DNA from: Bordetella sp. LUAb4
GTDB taxonomy: Bacteria; Pseudomonadota; Gammaproteobacteria; Burkholderiales; Burkholderiaceae_B
DNA length: 64,000 bases
Reading direction: 5' to 3'
Assembly (NCBI RefSeq): GCF_021325795.1
Contig: NZ_JAHPZX010000008.1
Location: forward strand, 62,001 to 126,000
The notes beneath the pieces were generated by a model that had not been told where the DNA came from, ran no database searches, and saw only the letters and a list, made by a program, of their open reading frames with translations. Below, one piece after another: positions 26,675 to 35,981 of the stretch. How positions within the stretch are numbered: the first letter of the stretch is position 1; each line of letters opens with the position of its first letter. The translations under genes were made by a program, and so were the position numbers.

Positions 26675-27601
26675 ATGCTGCGCCGCTACGTCACCGTCGA
26701 TGTGTTCACCGACCGGCTGTTTGCCGGCAATCCAGTGGCTGTCGTGCTCGACGCGCAGGGTCTATCCACTCGCCAGATGCAGGCCCTCGCCAATGAGTTC
26801 GGCTACTCCGAATCCACTTTTGTCCTGCCCCCGGCCGATCCCGGCCATACCGCGCAAGTCCGGATCTTCACACCCGACCGCGAAATTCCCTTTGCCGGCC
26901 ATCCCAATCTGGGCACGGCCTACGCGCTGGCCGACGACATGACGGCGCGCGGGATTCCCGTGCCGGAGATTTTCACCTTCGAGGAAGTCGCCGGCAAGGT
27001 GACCATCGAGTTGTGGCGGCGGGACGGCCATGTGGTGGGTGCCGAATTACGCGCGCCGGAACCCCTGTCCTGCCGTGGACAGATCCGCGCCACGCAAGCG
27101 GCTGCCTGCCTGTCCTTGAAGGAGTCGGACATCCGCATCGATGGCCATGCGCCGCGCGTCGTTTCGGTGGGGCTGCCGTTCCTGGTCGTGCAGCTCGCGA
27201 CGCGCGACGCGTTGGCACGTGCCCGGCCCGATCGCGGGGCCTATGCGCGCATATTGCCCCTGGATGGCGCTCACTCCATCTATGCCTATGCCTTGGACGG
27301 GCCGCGCGACACGTCCGACGTGCATGCCCGCATGTTCACCGGCCGCATGACGGAAGATCCCGCCACCGGCAGTGCCACCGGTGCCATGACCTGCCTGCTG
27401 GCACGCCTGCGCGGCCTGGAAGACCTGGATCTGCTGGTGGCGCAAGGCGACGATTGCCGGCGGCCGAGCCGCCTGTATGCACGGGCGCGAGCCCAGGACG
27501 GTGCCTGGTATGCGCACGTGGGCGGCCATTGCGTCTCGGCCTTCAACGGCACGCTGGCGCTGGAAGGGGAGATAGACCAGACGCCCTTGGCGATGGCGTA
27601 G
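26675..27601 (+). CDS. PhzF family isomerase/epimerase
   Basis: 308 residues, the usual PhzF length. It opens with [20 protein letters not shown]; the catalytic glutamate lies in [11 protein letters not shown] (E46). It also has [13 protein letters not shown] and the C-terminal [14 protein letters not shown], both strong PhzF signatures of the twofold diaminopimelate-epimerase-like fold. The reaction in most non-phenazine members is unknown. The start is fixed by GGAGG at 26665-26669. No phenazine genes are nearby. Confidence 0.93.
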   Translation: MLRRYVTVDVFTDRLFAGNPVAVVLDAQGLSTRQMQALANEFGYSESTFVLPPADPGHTAQVRIFTPDREIPFAGHPNLGTAYALADDMTARGIPVPEIFTFEEVAGKVTIELWRRDGHVVGAELRAPEPLSCRGQIRATQAAACLSLKESDIRIDGHAPRVVSVGLPFLVVQLATRDALARARPDRGAYARILPLDGAHSIYAYALDGPRDTSDVHARMFTGRMTEDPATGSATGAMTCLLARLRGLEDLDLLVAQGDDCRRPSRLYARARAQDGAWYAHVGGHCVSAFNGTLALEGEIDQTPLAMA

Positions 27602-27727
27602 AAGGTTGCGGGACGGGCGCGGCCAGGCACGCTCCCTGGGATAGAAGGCAGGGACGCGCCGGCGCCCCTGCCTGGCCGCCCCTCTTCGCCAGACCCACCT
27701 TCCCCATCCTGGGTCGCAGGTCGTGCT

Positions 27728-27756
27728 TATAATTGAGGATTGTTCTTATTCTCAAT
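27728..27756 (+). promoter_or_regulatory. TATAAT promoter element overlapped by a candidate Fur box
   Basis: A perfect -10 TATAAT (27728-27733) overlaps the inverted repeat ATTGAG-N13-CTCAAT (27732-27756), an AT-rich dyad similar to TGAGAAT-type Fur sites of this group. It precedes the ECF sigma gene of an iron unit. This makes the in-frame GTG at 27723, upstream of the expected transcript start, unlikely as a start codon. Confidence 0.6.
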
Positions 27757-27773
27757 TTCATCTTCCGCAGCCT

Positions 27774-28328
27774 GTGTTGGAACCCGCCGAACCCATCTCT
27801 ACCCCCGACGCCCTTGCCGGCGCCGGTCCAGCGGCCGTGGCGTCACTGTATCGGGAGCATCACGGCTGGCTCCTCAATCTGTTGCGGCGCAAGCTGCATG
27901 GCCATCATGCCGACGCGCTGGACCTGGTGCAGGACACCTTCGAGCGCCTGCTGCGCCAGCCGCGCTGGGTGCGGCCGGAAAGGCCGCGCGGCTACCTGAC
28001 CGCCATCGCCACCCGCCTGCTGATCGACCGGCATCGCCGCAGGGAGCTGGAGCAGGCGTATCTGCAAAGTCTGGCCCTGCAGCCGGAAACGACGGCGCCC
28101 GCGCCGGAGACCATGCTGCTGGTCATCGAGCAGCTTGGCCATGTGTGCCGCATCCTCGACCGCATGCCGGCGCGGATGAATCGCGTGTTCCTGATGGCGC
28201 GCATCGATGGGCTGCCCTATACGGACATCGCCCGTGAATTGAAGATCAGCGTGAACGTGGTGCAGAAAGACCTGATCCAGGCCTGGCAGCGCCTGTATCT
28301 GGCTTTCGATGGTGCCGACCGTGTTTGA
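27774..28328 (+). CDS. FecI-like ECF sigma factor
   Basis: About 184 residues. Region 2 is HHADALDLVQDTFERLLRQP with RPRGYLTAIATRLLIDRHRRRELE; region 4 is LPYTDIARELKISVNVVQKDLIQAW. Spacing and neighbours match FecI-type factors of cell-surface signalling. The start is placed at GTG 27774 (or TTG 27777) because a TATAAT/Fur-box-like promoter covers 27728-27756; neither has a strong Shine-Dalgarno. It overlaps the FecR gene by 20 bp and would direct transcription of the receptor gene downstream when iron is low and the siderophore is bound. Confidence 0.88.
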   Translation: MLEPAEPISTPDALAGAGPAAVASLYREHHGWLLNLLRRKLHGHHADALDLVQDTFERLLRQPRWVRPERPRGYLTAIATRLLIDRHRRRELEQAYLQSLALQPETTAPAPETMLLVIEQLGHVCRILDRMPARMNRVFLMARIDGLPYTDIARELKISVNVVQKDLIQAWQRLYLAFDGADRV

Positions 28329-29424
28329 GCGTTCCGCTTCTGCTTCCGCCGGCGGGCGGGACGGCAGTCCTGCCAGCGCCGGGAGGACCCGACGGGTTAT
28401 CGCGGAGGCGGCCGAGTGGCTGGTGCGCCTGCAAGCTGGGGCCGGGACTGACGCTGGGGCTGGGGCTGGGGCCGAGGCCGATGCGGCAACCGTGGCCCAG
28501 CCCGATACCGAGCTGCTGGCCGCCTGGCAACGTTGGCACGACGCGGACCCGCAGCATGCTGCCGTCTGGCGACGCTACGCCGACCTGCAAAACCTGGTTC
28601 CAGCGGTCGGCTGGGACGGCGCGGAGCGCGCCATCCCGCCCGCCGCGCAGGCCTTGAAAGCCGTTGCCAGCCGACGCGGGCGACGCCAGGCGATCAAGCT
28701 GCTGTGCGGCGGCGGCATGGTTGCCGCAACGGGCGGCGTGACGTGGCGCTATGCCACCACCCAAGGCTGGCTGGCCCAGACCCGTACCGCGGTGGGCGAG
28801 CAGCGAACGCTGACGCTGGCCGATGGCACGCGCCTGCTGCTGAACACGCGCACCGCCATCGACGTCCATGACAACCGCCGCGCCGACGCCAACCACGCCC
28901 GCATCGACGTCACGCTGCATGCCGGCGAAGTCCTGGTCGACAACCGGCAAGGCGGTGACGGCGCGGGCCTGCGTCTGCACACCCGGCATGGCTATGTCGA
29001 ACCCTATAGCGCCCGCCTGCTGCTACGCCAGTTGCCCGAATGCGCGCCGGCGGAAACGCTGGCGGCGGTGCAGGAAGGCTCGGCACGCCTGATGGCCGGC
29101 GGCCGTTTCGACACCGCGCTGCACGCGGGCGAGGCGCGCCGCTTCGACGCCACTGGCTTCCAGCCGGCGCAAGCCTGGCGCGAACGCGACCTGGCGTGGA
29201 CCCAAGGCGTACTGATCGCCGACGACATGCGGCTGGACGATCTGCTGCGGCAACTGGCGCGCTATCGCCACGGGTTCCTGGACTGCGACGATGAAGTAGC
29301 CGCGCGCCGCGTGACAGGGACCTTCCGCATCCACGACACCGACCGCGTACTGGAAGCGCTGGCGCATCACCTGGGGCTGCGGTTGCGCTACCGGACTCGT
29401 TACTGGGTGATGTTGCAAGCTTGA
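28309..29424 (+). CDS. FecR-family anti-sigma/sigma regulator
   Basis: 371 residues. The N-terminal cytoplasmic part contains the DUF4880-type motif EAAEWLVRLQAG and AWQRWHDADPQHAAVWRRY. A single hydrophobic segment lies near 140-158 (LLCGGGMVAATGGVTW). The periplasmic FecR domain has VGEQRTLTLADGTRLLLNTRTAIDV, and the C-terminal STN-like end (VLEALAHHLGLRLRYRTRYWVML) contacts the receptor in known systems. A short Ala/Gly/Asp-rich repeat is inserted near 43-60. The start overlaps the sigma gene, consistent with coupled synthesis. Confidence 0.9.
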   Translation: MVPTVFERSASASAGGRDGSPASAGRTRRVIAEAAEWLVRLQAGAGTDAGAGAGAEADAATVAQPDTELLAAWQRWHDADPQHAAVWRRYADLQNLVPAVGWDGAERAIPPAAQALKAVASRRGRRQAIKLLCGGGMVAATGGVTWRYATTQGWLAQTRTAVGEQRTLTLADGTRLLLNTRTAIDVHDNRRADANHARIDVTLHAGEVLVDNRQGGDGAGLRLHTRHGYVEPYSARLLLRQLPECAPAETLAAVQEGSARLMAGGRFDTALHAGEARRFDATGFQPAQAWRERDLAWTQGVLIADDMRLDDLLRQLARYRHGFLDCDDEVAARRVTGTFRIHDTDRVLEALAHHLGLRLRYRTRYWVMLQA

Positions 29425-29593
29425 TCGGTAAACCCGATGGACGCAGGCGGCCGGTTGGGTCTGGTCCGCTCGGCAGGCATAGTCGGAACAAGCCGATTGA
29501 AACCAATTGTAATAACCAGGCAGATTGCCCTGCCCCCTTCGTCATGACCGGGTGTAGGCCTGCACCACAGGCCCAATCCCAACGAAGATCGCC

Positions 29594-32086
29594 ATGTTTT
29601 CCTCTCCCGTTTCCCGCCGGTCCGACGCCGTCCGCCGCCGCCCCCTCGCCGTGGCCGTGACCCTGGCCTTCAGCGGCATCATCGGCGCCCCCGCCGCCCT
29701 GTTCGTATCCGCCGCTGTTGCGCAAACCAGACCGCCGGCCATGACGGCCGGCCAGAGCGTGCGCATCCACCTGCCCGCCCTGCCCTTGCGCGAAGCCCTG
29801 CTGCGCTTCGGCCAGCAGGCCGGCATCACCATCATCGGCACGTCCGAGCTCACCGACAACGGCCATGCCCCCGCGCTGGACGGGCAGTATCTGATCGAAG
29901 ACGGCCTGAGTCGCCTGCTCGCCGGCAGCGGCCTGCGCGCCCGCCCCAATCCCAATGGCGAAGGCTACCGGCTCGAAATCGTGCCGCCCGCGCCTGGCGG
30001 TGTCGCCACGATGCCCTCCGTCGCGGTATCGGCCGACAGTGTCCAGGAAATCGGTACGCTATCGCTGAGCAGCCAGACCGCCACCAAGACCAGCACTTCC
30101 ATTCTGGAAACGCCGCAATCCATCTCCGTGGTCAACCGCGAGATGATGGACATGCTGGGCGCCACCAACACCGCCGATGCCCTGCGCTACAGCGCGGGCG
30201 TGAACATCGGCGGCTACGGCACCGACAGCCGTGTCGATGAAATATCCGTGCGCGGCTTCCGCACCGGCAGCTTCGCCAACAACAACTACCTCGATGGACT
30301 GCGTCCGCCGGGCAGCAGCAGTGGCGCAACCGCCTCGGCCACCCAATTCGACGGCTACGGCCTGGAGCGGGTCGAAGTGCTGCGTGGCCCCTCCTCCGTC
30401 CTGTATGGACAGATCGCGCCAGGCGGCCTGATCAACTCCGTCAGCAAGCACCCCACCGACTATGCGCGCGGTGAAGTCGGCGTCTCCACCGACAACTGGG
30501 GCCTCGCCCGCTTCAACGGCGACGTCAGCGGCCCGCTGGATGAAGAAGGCAAATGGTTGTATCGCGTGGTGGGCACGGCCTACCACAGCAATACGCAAGT
30601 CGATCACGTCGATCTGAACCGGGTCATGATCGCCCCCAGCCTGACGTGGCGGCCGTCGTGGCAAACCACGGTGACGCTGCTCGCCAGCTACCAGCAGGAT
30701 CGCGGCGGCAGCACCTATCAATTCCTGCCCTCGCATGGCACTTACTTCAGCACGCAGTATGGCCATTTCGGCTCCAACCGCTTCCTTGGCGAACCCGGCT
30801 TCAATCGCTATGACCGCACCCAGTCGTCCATAGGCTACGAGTTCAGCCATGCGTTCAATGACAGCGTCAAGTTCAACCAGAAGCTGCGCTACATGCGCGT
30901 GGACACCGACAACCGTGGTGTGACTCGTTCGGGCGATTTGCAGGCGGACGGCCGCACGCTGCTGCGCACGGCCTCGGCCAACGAGATCCGCTCCGAAGGT
31001 TTCACGGTCGATAACAATGTGCAGTACGACTTCGACCTTGGACCGGTACGCAACACCTTGCTGACCGGTGTGGATTACCGCACGCAGACCATACGGGTGG
31101 CGTCGGCCAGCGGCAAGGCCGGTTCATTGAACGTATTCGACCCGGTCTACGGCGGCCCGGTGACCATGGGCAGCATGACGCCCTCGCGCCGTTCCGACAG
31201 CAACCAGACCGGCCTGTACATGCAGGATCAATTGCGCTGGGAACGTTGGACCGCCACCTTCGGTGTGCGCCGCGACTGGTCGGAGGACAACTCGCTCGTG
31301 CGCAGCACCGGCGTCAAGACCGGCTATAACGACGACGCCAATACCTGGCGCGCAGGCCTGGTCTATCTGTTCGACAACGGCCTCGCGCCTTACGTCAGCT
31401 ATGCGACCTCCTTCGAGCCGAACAACGGCGTCGGCTACGGCGGCACGCCGTTCAAGCCCACCGAAGGCAAGCAGATCGAAGCCGGCATCAAGTTCCAGCC
31501 CACGGGCAGCCGCAGCATGGTGACGCTGTCGGCCTATGAGATCCGCCAGCAGAACATCACGACGCCGGACCCCGATCCCACCCATCTGTGCGATGGCAGC
31601 CAGTGCAGCGTGCAGACTGGGGAAGCGCGTGTGCGCGGGCTGGAGCTGGAAGGCAATCTGGCGCTGACGGACCGGCTGACCTTGATCGCCTCGGGCACGC
31701 TGATGAATAGCGAGGTCACCAAGAGCAACAGCACGGACCTCGGCAATCAATTGCCGCGTGTGCCCAAGCGCACGGTCAATGTGTGGCTGGACTACCGCCT
31801 GCCCAACACGATCGCGCCAGGCTTGAGCGTGGGCGCGGGGGTGCGCCACACCAGCGGCCTGTATGGCGACACCGCCAATCAATATCACATGGCCGCGGTG
31901 AATCTGTGGGATGCGGCGATCCGCTATGACATGGGCGAAGTGAGCCCGGCGCTGAAGGGACTGCGCTTTTCCTTGAACGCCACCAATCTGGCCGACAAGG
32001 AGTATCTGGCGAGTTGCTCGGGCGTGGCCAGCTGCTACTACGGCGCCCGCCGTTCCGTGACGGCGAACTTGAACTACGCCTGGTAA
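29594..32086 (+). CDS. TonB-dependent siderophore receptor with STN signalling domain
   Basis: 830 residues. A signal peptide ends near VSAAVAQ (about 43). The STN domain (about 57-128, LPALPLREALLRFGQQAGITI) marks a transducer receptor. A candidate TonB box follows near 139-150, then the plug (ETPQSISVVNREMM, ALRYSAGVNIGGYG, VEVLRGPSSVLYGQIAPGGL) and a 22-strand-type barrel ending in an aromatic W. It resembles FoxA/FpvA-type hydroxamate receptors, but the ligand is not determinable. It sits 169 bp after the fecR-like gene, leaving room for its own sigma-dependent promoter. Confidence 0.93.
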   Translation: MFSSPVSRRSDAVRRRPLAVAVTLAFSGIIGAPAALFVSAAVAQTRPPAMTAGQSVRIHLPALPLREALLRFGQQAGITIIGTSELTDNGHAPALDGQYLIEDGLSRLLAGSGLRARPNPNGEGYRLEIVPPAPGGVATMPSVAVSADSVQEIGTLSLSSQTATKTSTSILETPQSISVVNREMMDMLGATNTADALRYSAGVNIGGYGTDSRVDEISVRGFRTGSFANNNYLDGLRPPGSSSGATASATQFDGYGLERVEVLRGPSSVLYGQIAPGGLINSVSKHPTDYARGEVGVSTDNWGLARFNGDVSGPLDEEGKWLYRVVGTAYHSNTQVDHVDLNRVMIAPSLTWRPSWQTTVTLLASYQQDRGGSTYQFLPSHGTYFSTQYGHFGSNRFLGEPGFNRYDRTQSSIGYEFSHAFNDSVKFNQKLRYMRVDTDNRGVTRSGDLQADGRTLLRTASANEIRSEGFTVDNNVQYDFDLGPVRNTLLTGVDYRTQTIRVASASGKAGSLNVFDPVYGGPVTMGSMTPSRRSDSNQTGLYMQDQLRWERWTATFGVRRDWSEDNSLVRSTGVKTGYNDDANTWRAGLVYLFDNGLAPYVSYATSFEPNNGVGYGGTPFKPTEGKQIEAGIKFQPTGSRSMVTLSAYEIRQQNITTPDPDPTHLCDGSQCSVQTGEARVRGLELEGNLALTDRLTLIASGTLMNSEVTKSNSTDLGNQLPRVPKRTVNVWLDYRLPNTIAPGLSVGAGVRHTSGLYGDTANQYHMAAVNLWDAAIRYDMGEVSPALKGLRFSLNATNLADKEYLASCSGVASCYYGARRSVTANLNYAW

Positions 32087-32136
32087 AGCGGCGAGCTGAA
32101 GCGGCGATTCGAGAAGATTTGAGAAGGAGTGTTTTC

Positions 32137-33198
32137 ATGTATCGAATGTCCAGCGCGGCGACGATCATCGCCCTGATGTTTTGCACGGCGGCGGTAGCGG
32201 CCCCGGTGCCGGTGAACGCCGCTACGGCGACGACAGACCACGCGCCCGCTGCGCGCGTTACCGTCACGGCAGACACGAAGACGGCCGCCGGCGCGGCCGG
32301 CGGGCCGCCGCCTGATGGCGTCAGCCGTGGCAATGAGCCGGTCGGGCCGACGGTGGCGGATCGGGAATCGGCGTATTACCGGTTCGAGAAGCACCGCCTG
32401 GACTCCGCCGACGGCAAGCGCCATTACCGTATCGAGATCGCCGTGCCGAAGCAGGCCGCGCCGAAGGGTGGCTACACCGCCCTCTATATGCTGGACGGCA
32501 ACGCGGCCATGGCGACCTTGACCGATGCGGATCTGAAAGCCATGGACGGCGCACAGCCACCGGTGCTGGTGGCCATCGGCTACGACGTCGCCACGCGCAA
32601 CGATGTGGTATCGCGCGCCTATGACTACACACCTCCGGTGCGCGATGCACAGGGCCAACGGATCCCGCAGCCGCAGGATCGTGGCCGGGTGGGCGGCGGA
32701 GCCGACGTGTTCATGGACTTCATCAACACGCAGGTGCGGCCACTGGCCAGGACGCGGGCCACGCTGGCGCCCGAGCGGGAGATGCTGTGGGGCCACTCCT
32801 ACGGCGGCCTCTTCACCCTGCATGTCCTTTTCACGCAGCCGAACAGCTTCACTACCTACATCGCCGGCGATCCCTCGGCCTGGTGGCACGACGGCGCCCT
32901 GGTGAAAACGTGGCGCGCCTTCGACCCGGCGCGTGCGAAAGGATTACGCGTCGCCATCCTGGTCGGCACCAAGCCGCGCACGGACGGCCGCGGCAATCCC
33001 AACCCACCGCCCGTGGCGAAGGACGGCAACGGCCCTGATCCCCGTGCCGTCGTAGCGGAAATGGCCGACAAGCTGCGCGCCGCATCCGCCGATGCCACCT
33101 ACGAGACCTTTCCCCAGTTCGGCCACGGCGAGATGATCCGCGCGTCATTGGCGCGCGCGCTACAGATCGCCGCCGGCGCGCCGTCGATCCAGCCTTGA
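32137..33198 (+). CDS. Periplasmic alpha/beta hydrolase, putative siderophore esterase
   Basis: 353 residues starting MYRMSSAATI, with AAGGAG upstream. A signal peptide ends near AAVAAP (about 22). The alpha/beta-hydrolase core has LYMLDGNAAM and the nucleophile elbow WGHSYGGLF (Ser221). A C-terminal QFGHGEM supplies the likely catalytic His. The family includes Fes/IroE-type enzymes that cut siderophores to release iron. Its place 50 bp after a TonB siderophore receptor supports this role. The Ala/Thr-rich segment of about 35 residues after the signal peptide looks unstructured. The substrate is inferred. Confidence 0.82.
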   Translation: MYRMSSAATIIALMFCTAAVAAPVPVNAATATTDHAPAARVTVTADTKTAAGAAGGPPPDGVSRGNEPVGPTVADRESAYYRFEKHRLDSADGKRHYRIEIAVPKQAAPKGGYTALYMLDGNAAMATLTDADLKAMDGAQPPVLVAIGYDVATRNDVVSRAYDYTPPVRDAQGQRIPQPQDRGRVGGGADVFMDFINTQVRPLARTRATLAPEREMLWGHSYGGLFTLHVLFTQPNSFTTYIAGDPSAWWHDGALVKTWRAFDPARAKGLRVAILVGTKPRTDGRGNPNPPPVAKDGNGPDPRAVVAEMADKLRAASADATYETFPQFGHGEMIRASLARALQIAAGAPSIQP

Positions 33199-33309
33199 CG
33201 GGCGGCGGGCGCGCAGGAAGGCAGGTGAGGAACGCGCTAAGACGTCCTTGGCCGGTGTACGCTAGACGTCTATCTGCCGCCCCTGTAGGCGGCGTCCTGG
33301 AGTACTGCC

Positions 33310-33819
33310 ATGTACACCTCTGCTCTGCCCCGCTCCATCATGCGCGCCGGTGCCCTTGCCTTGCTGGCCGTGCTGGCCGGCTGCGCCAATCCGGATAGCG
33401 CCAAGCCGGGCACCCCTCTGTCCGAAATGGAAAAACAATATGGCGCGCCAAGCTCGCAATGTCCCGCTCCGGGCGGCGGTCAGCGGGTAGTCTGGTCGCA
33501 TCAACCCGAAGGCAGTTATGCCTGGGCCGCCGACATTGACGCCAATGGCCGCGTGGTCCGCGTCGCCCAGGTTCTGCGGACGGACTTTTTCAGCAGCGTC
33601 CAACCCGGCTGGACACCGGAGCAGGTCCGCTGTGTATTCGGCCCCCCGGCCAAAGTGCGCACCGCGGGACTGGGCGAAATGAACGAGGTCGTCTGGACAT
33701 ATCGCTATGTCGAGGCCCAGCATTGGCACATGAACTTCTACGTCTACATGGGCGCGCAAGGCAATGCAGTAACGCATTACCATTCAGGCCCGGACGACCG
33801 CTACCAACGTAGCGAATAG
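33310..33819 (+). CDS. Hypothetical lipoprotein
   Basis: 169 residues with a lipoprotein signal: ALALLAVLAGC gives the lipidated Cys25, and the +2 residue is Ala, pointing to the outer membrane. The mature domain, with PLSEMEKQYGAPSSQCP, GWTPEQVRCVFGPPAKV and WTYRYVE, resembles small lipoproteins of the SmpA/OmlA (BamE-like) kind with two related halves. This likeness is by eye. GGAG precedes the ATG. It follows the iron unit but is separated by 111 bp. Confidence 0.75.
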   Translation: MYTSALPRSIMRAGALALLAVLAGCANPDSAKPGTPLSEMEKQYGAPSSQCPAPGGGQRVVWSHQPEGSYAWAADIDANGRVVRVAQVLRTDFFSSVQPGWTPEQVRCVFGPPAKVRTAGLGEMNEVVWTYRYVEAQHWHMNFYVYMGAQGNAVTHYHSGPDDRYQRSE

Positions 33820-33965
33820 TTCACGTACGACGTCATGTCGGTACTCCCCGCCACGGCTATATAACCTCCTGTTTGAAACATCGACGGAAATATTCGTGGC
33901 CGTACGAAGGGCCTGCCCCCATCATCGCTACTCGACTGGCGCGCTCGCGCCCCCTGTTATGCGGA

Positions 33966-35117
33966 ATGAGTAGAAAGATGATGACGGCAGGCAGCAAGAC
34001 ATCCAATGACACGGCGCACCGCGCCACCACGCAGCCGCGCCTCGCCCGCTGGGCCGCGGGACTGGCCATGGCGGCCGCCTGCGCCGGCGCGATCGGCACC
34101 GCCCGCGCCGCCGACACCGTGACCGTCGGCCTGGGCATCCCCCTGACCGTCGACAGCGGCGGCGTCTACGCCATCGGCTACGAGCTGGGTTTCTTCAAGG
34201 AAGAAAACCTGGACGTGAAGACCCTGGTGTTCCAAGGCGCGGGCGCCTTGCTGCCCCAGGTGGCCACCAAGGCCATCACCATTGGCCTGCCGCTGCCCGA
34301 ACCCGTGCTCTCCTCCTACGAGACCGGCAAGAGTCCCTTGCCGGTGGTTTATTTCTATAACGCCATCCCCGCCAACGAAATCGAACTGGCGGTGCTGGCG
34401 GACGGCCCCATCAAGACCATCAAGGATCTGAAGGGCAAGAAGATCGGCGTGGGCGCGCTGACCTGGGGCACCATTCCCGGCACGCGCGCGCTGCTGCGCC
34501 AGGAAGGCCTGACACCCGGCAAGGATGTCGAAATCGTCCCGGTCGGCATCCTCGGCCCCGGTTTCCAGGCGTTGAAGGACGGCCGCATCGATGCCCTGAA
34601 CTACAACAGCCTGTGGCACACCATGCTGGAATTCACTGGCGTAAAAATCCGCCGGCTGGAATATCCGCCCACGTTCCGCAATATGAACAGCAATGGCTTC
34701 ATCACGCATCAGGACACGCTGCGCGACAATCCGCAATTGCTGGCACGCTTCGGCCGCGCCTACACGAAGTCGCTGATCGCCTGCGATGCCAACCCGCAGC
34801 GCTGCGTGGAAGCCTTCTGGCGCCTGCAGCCCGATTCCAAACCCAAGACGGACAATCCCGCGCAAGCGCTGGAACAAGCCATCACGCTGACCAAGCTGCG
34901 CATGGGCAAGGCCCTGCGCACGCCGGACGGCAAGACGCGCGTGCCGGGCCAGTTCGATCTGCAGACCATCCAGAAATTCGTCGTCGCCATGCATCAGGCT
35001 GGTGAGTTCAACACCGATAAAATCCCGGTCGACAAGATCTTCAGCAATCAACTGGTGCAGCAGTTTTCCGAGTTCGACATCAAGGCAGTGCAGGCGCGCG
35101 CGCTGGCCACGCAATAA
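33966..35117 (+). CDS. ABC transporter substrate-binding protein, NMT1/THI5-like
   Basis: About 383 residues. A long n-region and hydrophobic core (WAAGLAMAAACAGAIGTARAA) form a Sec signal. The mature part has the NMT1-like opening VTVGLGIPLTVDSGGVYAIGYELGFFKEENLDV and the IKDLKGKKIGVGALTWGTIP hinge region. The family binds pyrimidines, taurine/nitrate-like or aromatic ligands. No permease or ATPase gene is adjacent; a class II aldolase gene follows after 23 bp. The start is uncertain among ATGs at 33966, 33978 and 33981. Confidence 0.85.
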   Translation: MSRKMMTAGSKTSNDTAHRATTQPRLARWAAGLAMAAACAGAIGTARAADTVTVGLGIPLTVDSGGVYAIGYELGFFKEENLDVKTLVFQGAGALLPQVATKAITIGLPLPEPVLSSYETGKSPLPVVYFYNAIPANEIELAVLADGPIKTIKDLKGKKIGVGALTWGTIPGTRALLRQEGLTPGKDVEIVPVGILGPGFQALKDGRIDALNYNSLWHTMLEFTGVKIRRLEYPPTFRNMNSNGFITHQDTLRDNPQLLARFGRAYTKSLIACDANPQRCVEAFWRLQPDSKPKTDNPAQALEQAITLTKLRMGKALRTPDGKTRVPGQFDLQTIQKFVVAMHQAGEFNTDKIPVDKIFSNQLVQQFSEFDIKAVQARALATQ

Positions 35118-35140
35118 CGTCAGGCGGTGTACCGATCACC

Positions 35141-35884
35141 ATGACCATACCTCTTGCGGACGAGGCCGCCGCGCGCGCGGAGCTGGCGGCCTGCTATCGC
35201 CTGGCCGCGCGTGCCGGCCTGGACGATGGCATCTATGCGCACATCTCATTGCGCGTGCCGGGCCACGATGACCACTTCCTGATCAATCCTTTCGGCCTGC
35301 ATTTCGCCGAGATCACCGCGTCCAATCTGGCCAAGGTCGATGGGCAGGGCGAACTGCTGGCCGATCCGGCCGGCCTGGGCATCAATCGCGCGGGCTTCGT
35401 CATTCATTCCGCGCTGCATCAGGCACGGCCCGACCTGCACTGCGTCATGCATACGCACACCGTCGCGGGCATGACGCTGGCAGCCTCGGCCGATGGCCTG
35501 CTACCCCTGACCCAACACGCGATGCGCTTCCACGGCAGGATCGGATATCACGATTACGAGGGCATCGCGGTGGACCTGGACGAACGCGCGCGGCTGGCGC
35601 GCGATCTCGGTCCGCACGATGCGCTGGTACTGCGCAACCATGGCCTGATCACGGCGGGGCCGTCGGTCGCGCATGCCTATGACTTGATGGTGTTCCTGGA
35701 ACGCGCCGCCGAAGCGCAGTGGCGCATTCTGGCCGCGGGTGCGCCGCTGGCCTTGCCTTCCCCCCAGGCCGCGCAGCGCACGGCGGACCTGTTCGCCCAA
35801 CCCCGGCGGGGGGCCGTGCAACGCAGTTGGCAAGCCTTGCTGCGGGAGTTGGAGCGGGAAGAAGGGACAGGCTATCGGGCGTAG
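35141..35884 (+). CDS. Class II aldolase/adducin family protein
   Basis: 247 residues. Zinc-ligand motifs are visible: MHTHTVAGM (about 104-112) and LRNHGLITAG (about 166-175). An acid near FHGRIGYHDYEG and the phosphate-loop-type INRAGFVIHSALHQ fit the fold. Members include fuculose-phosphate and ribulose-phosphate epimerase/aldolase relatives and decarboxylases; the substrate is not deducible. It follows the substrate-binding protein gene by 23 bp, suggesting uptake and breakdown of the same compound. Confidence 0.88.
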   Translation: MTIPLADEAAARAELAACYRLAARAGLDDGIYAHISLRVPGHDDHFLINPFGLHFAEITASNLAKVDGQGELLADPAGLGINRAGFVIHSALHQARPDLHCVMHTHTVAGMTLAASADGLLPLTQHAMRFHGRIGYHDYEGIAVDLDERARLARDLGPHDALVLRNHGLITAGPSVAHAYDLMVFLERAAEAQWRILAAGAPLALPSPQAAQRTADLFAQPRRGAVQRSWQALLRELEREEGTGYRA

Positions 35885-35981
35885 CGCCGGGGGCCGGGGA
35901 CCGGGGCGACCTTGGTCAAGTCCGGGCCCTGGGTCCAGGCCCTGGGTCCAGGCCCCGGACCTCCTGAAACGGACCCGCCGT

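Noticed and set aside
27602-27727. Terminator or small gene between phzF-like and sigma genes
   Set aside because: No stem plus T tract and no frame with a plausible start were found.
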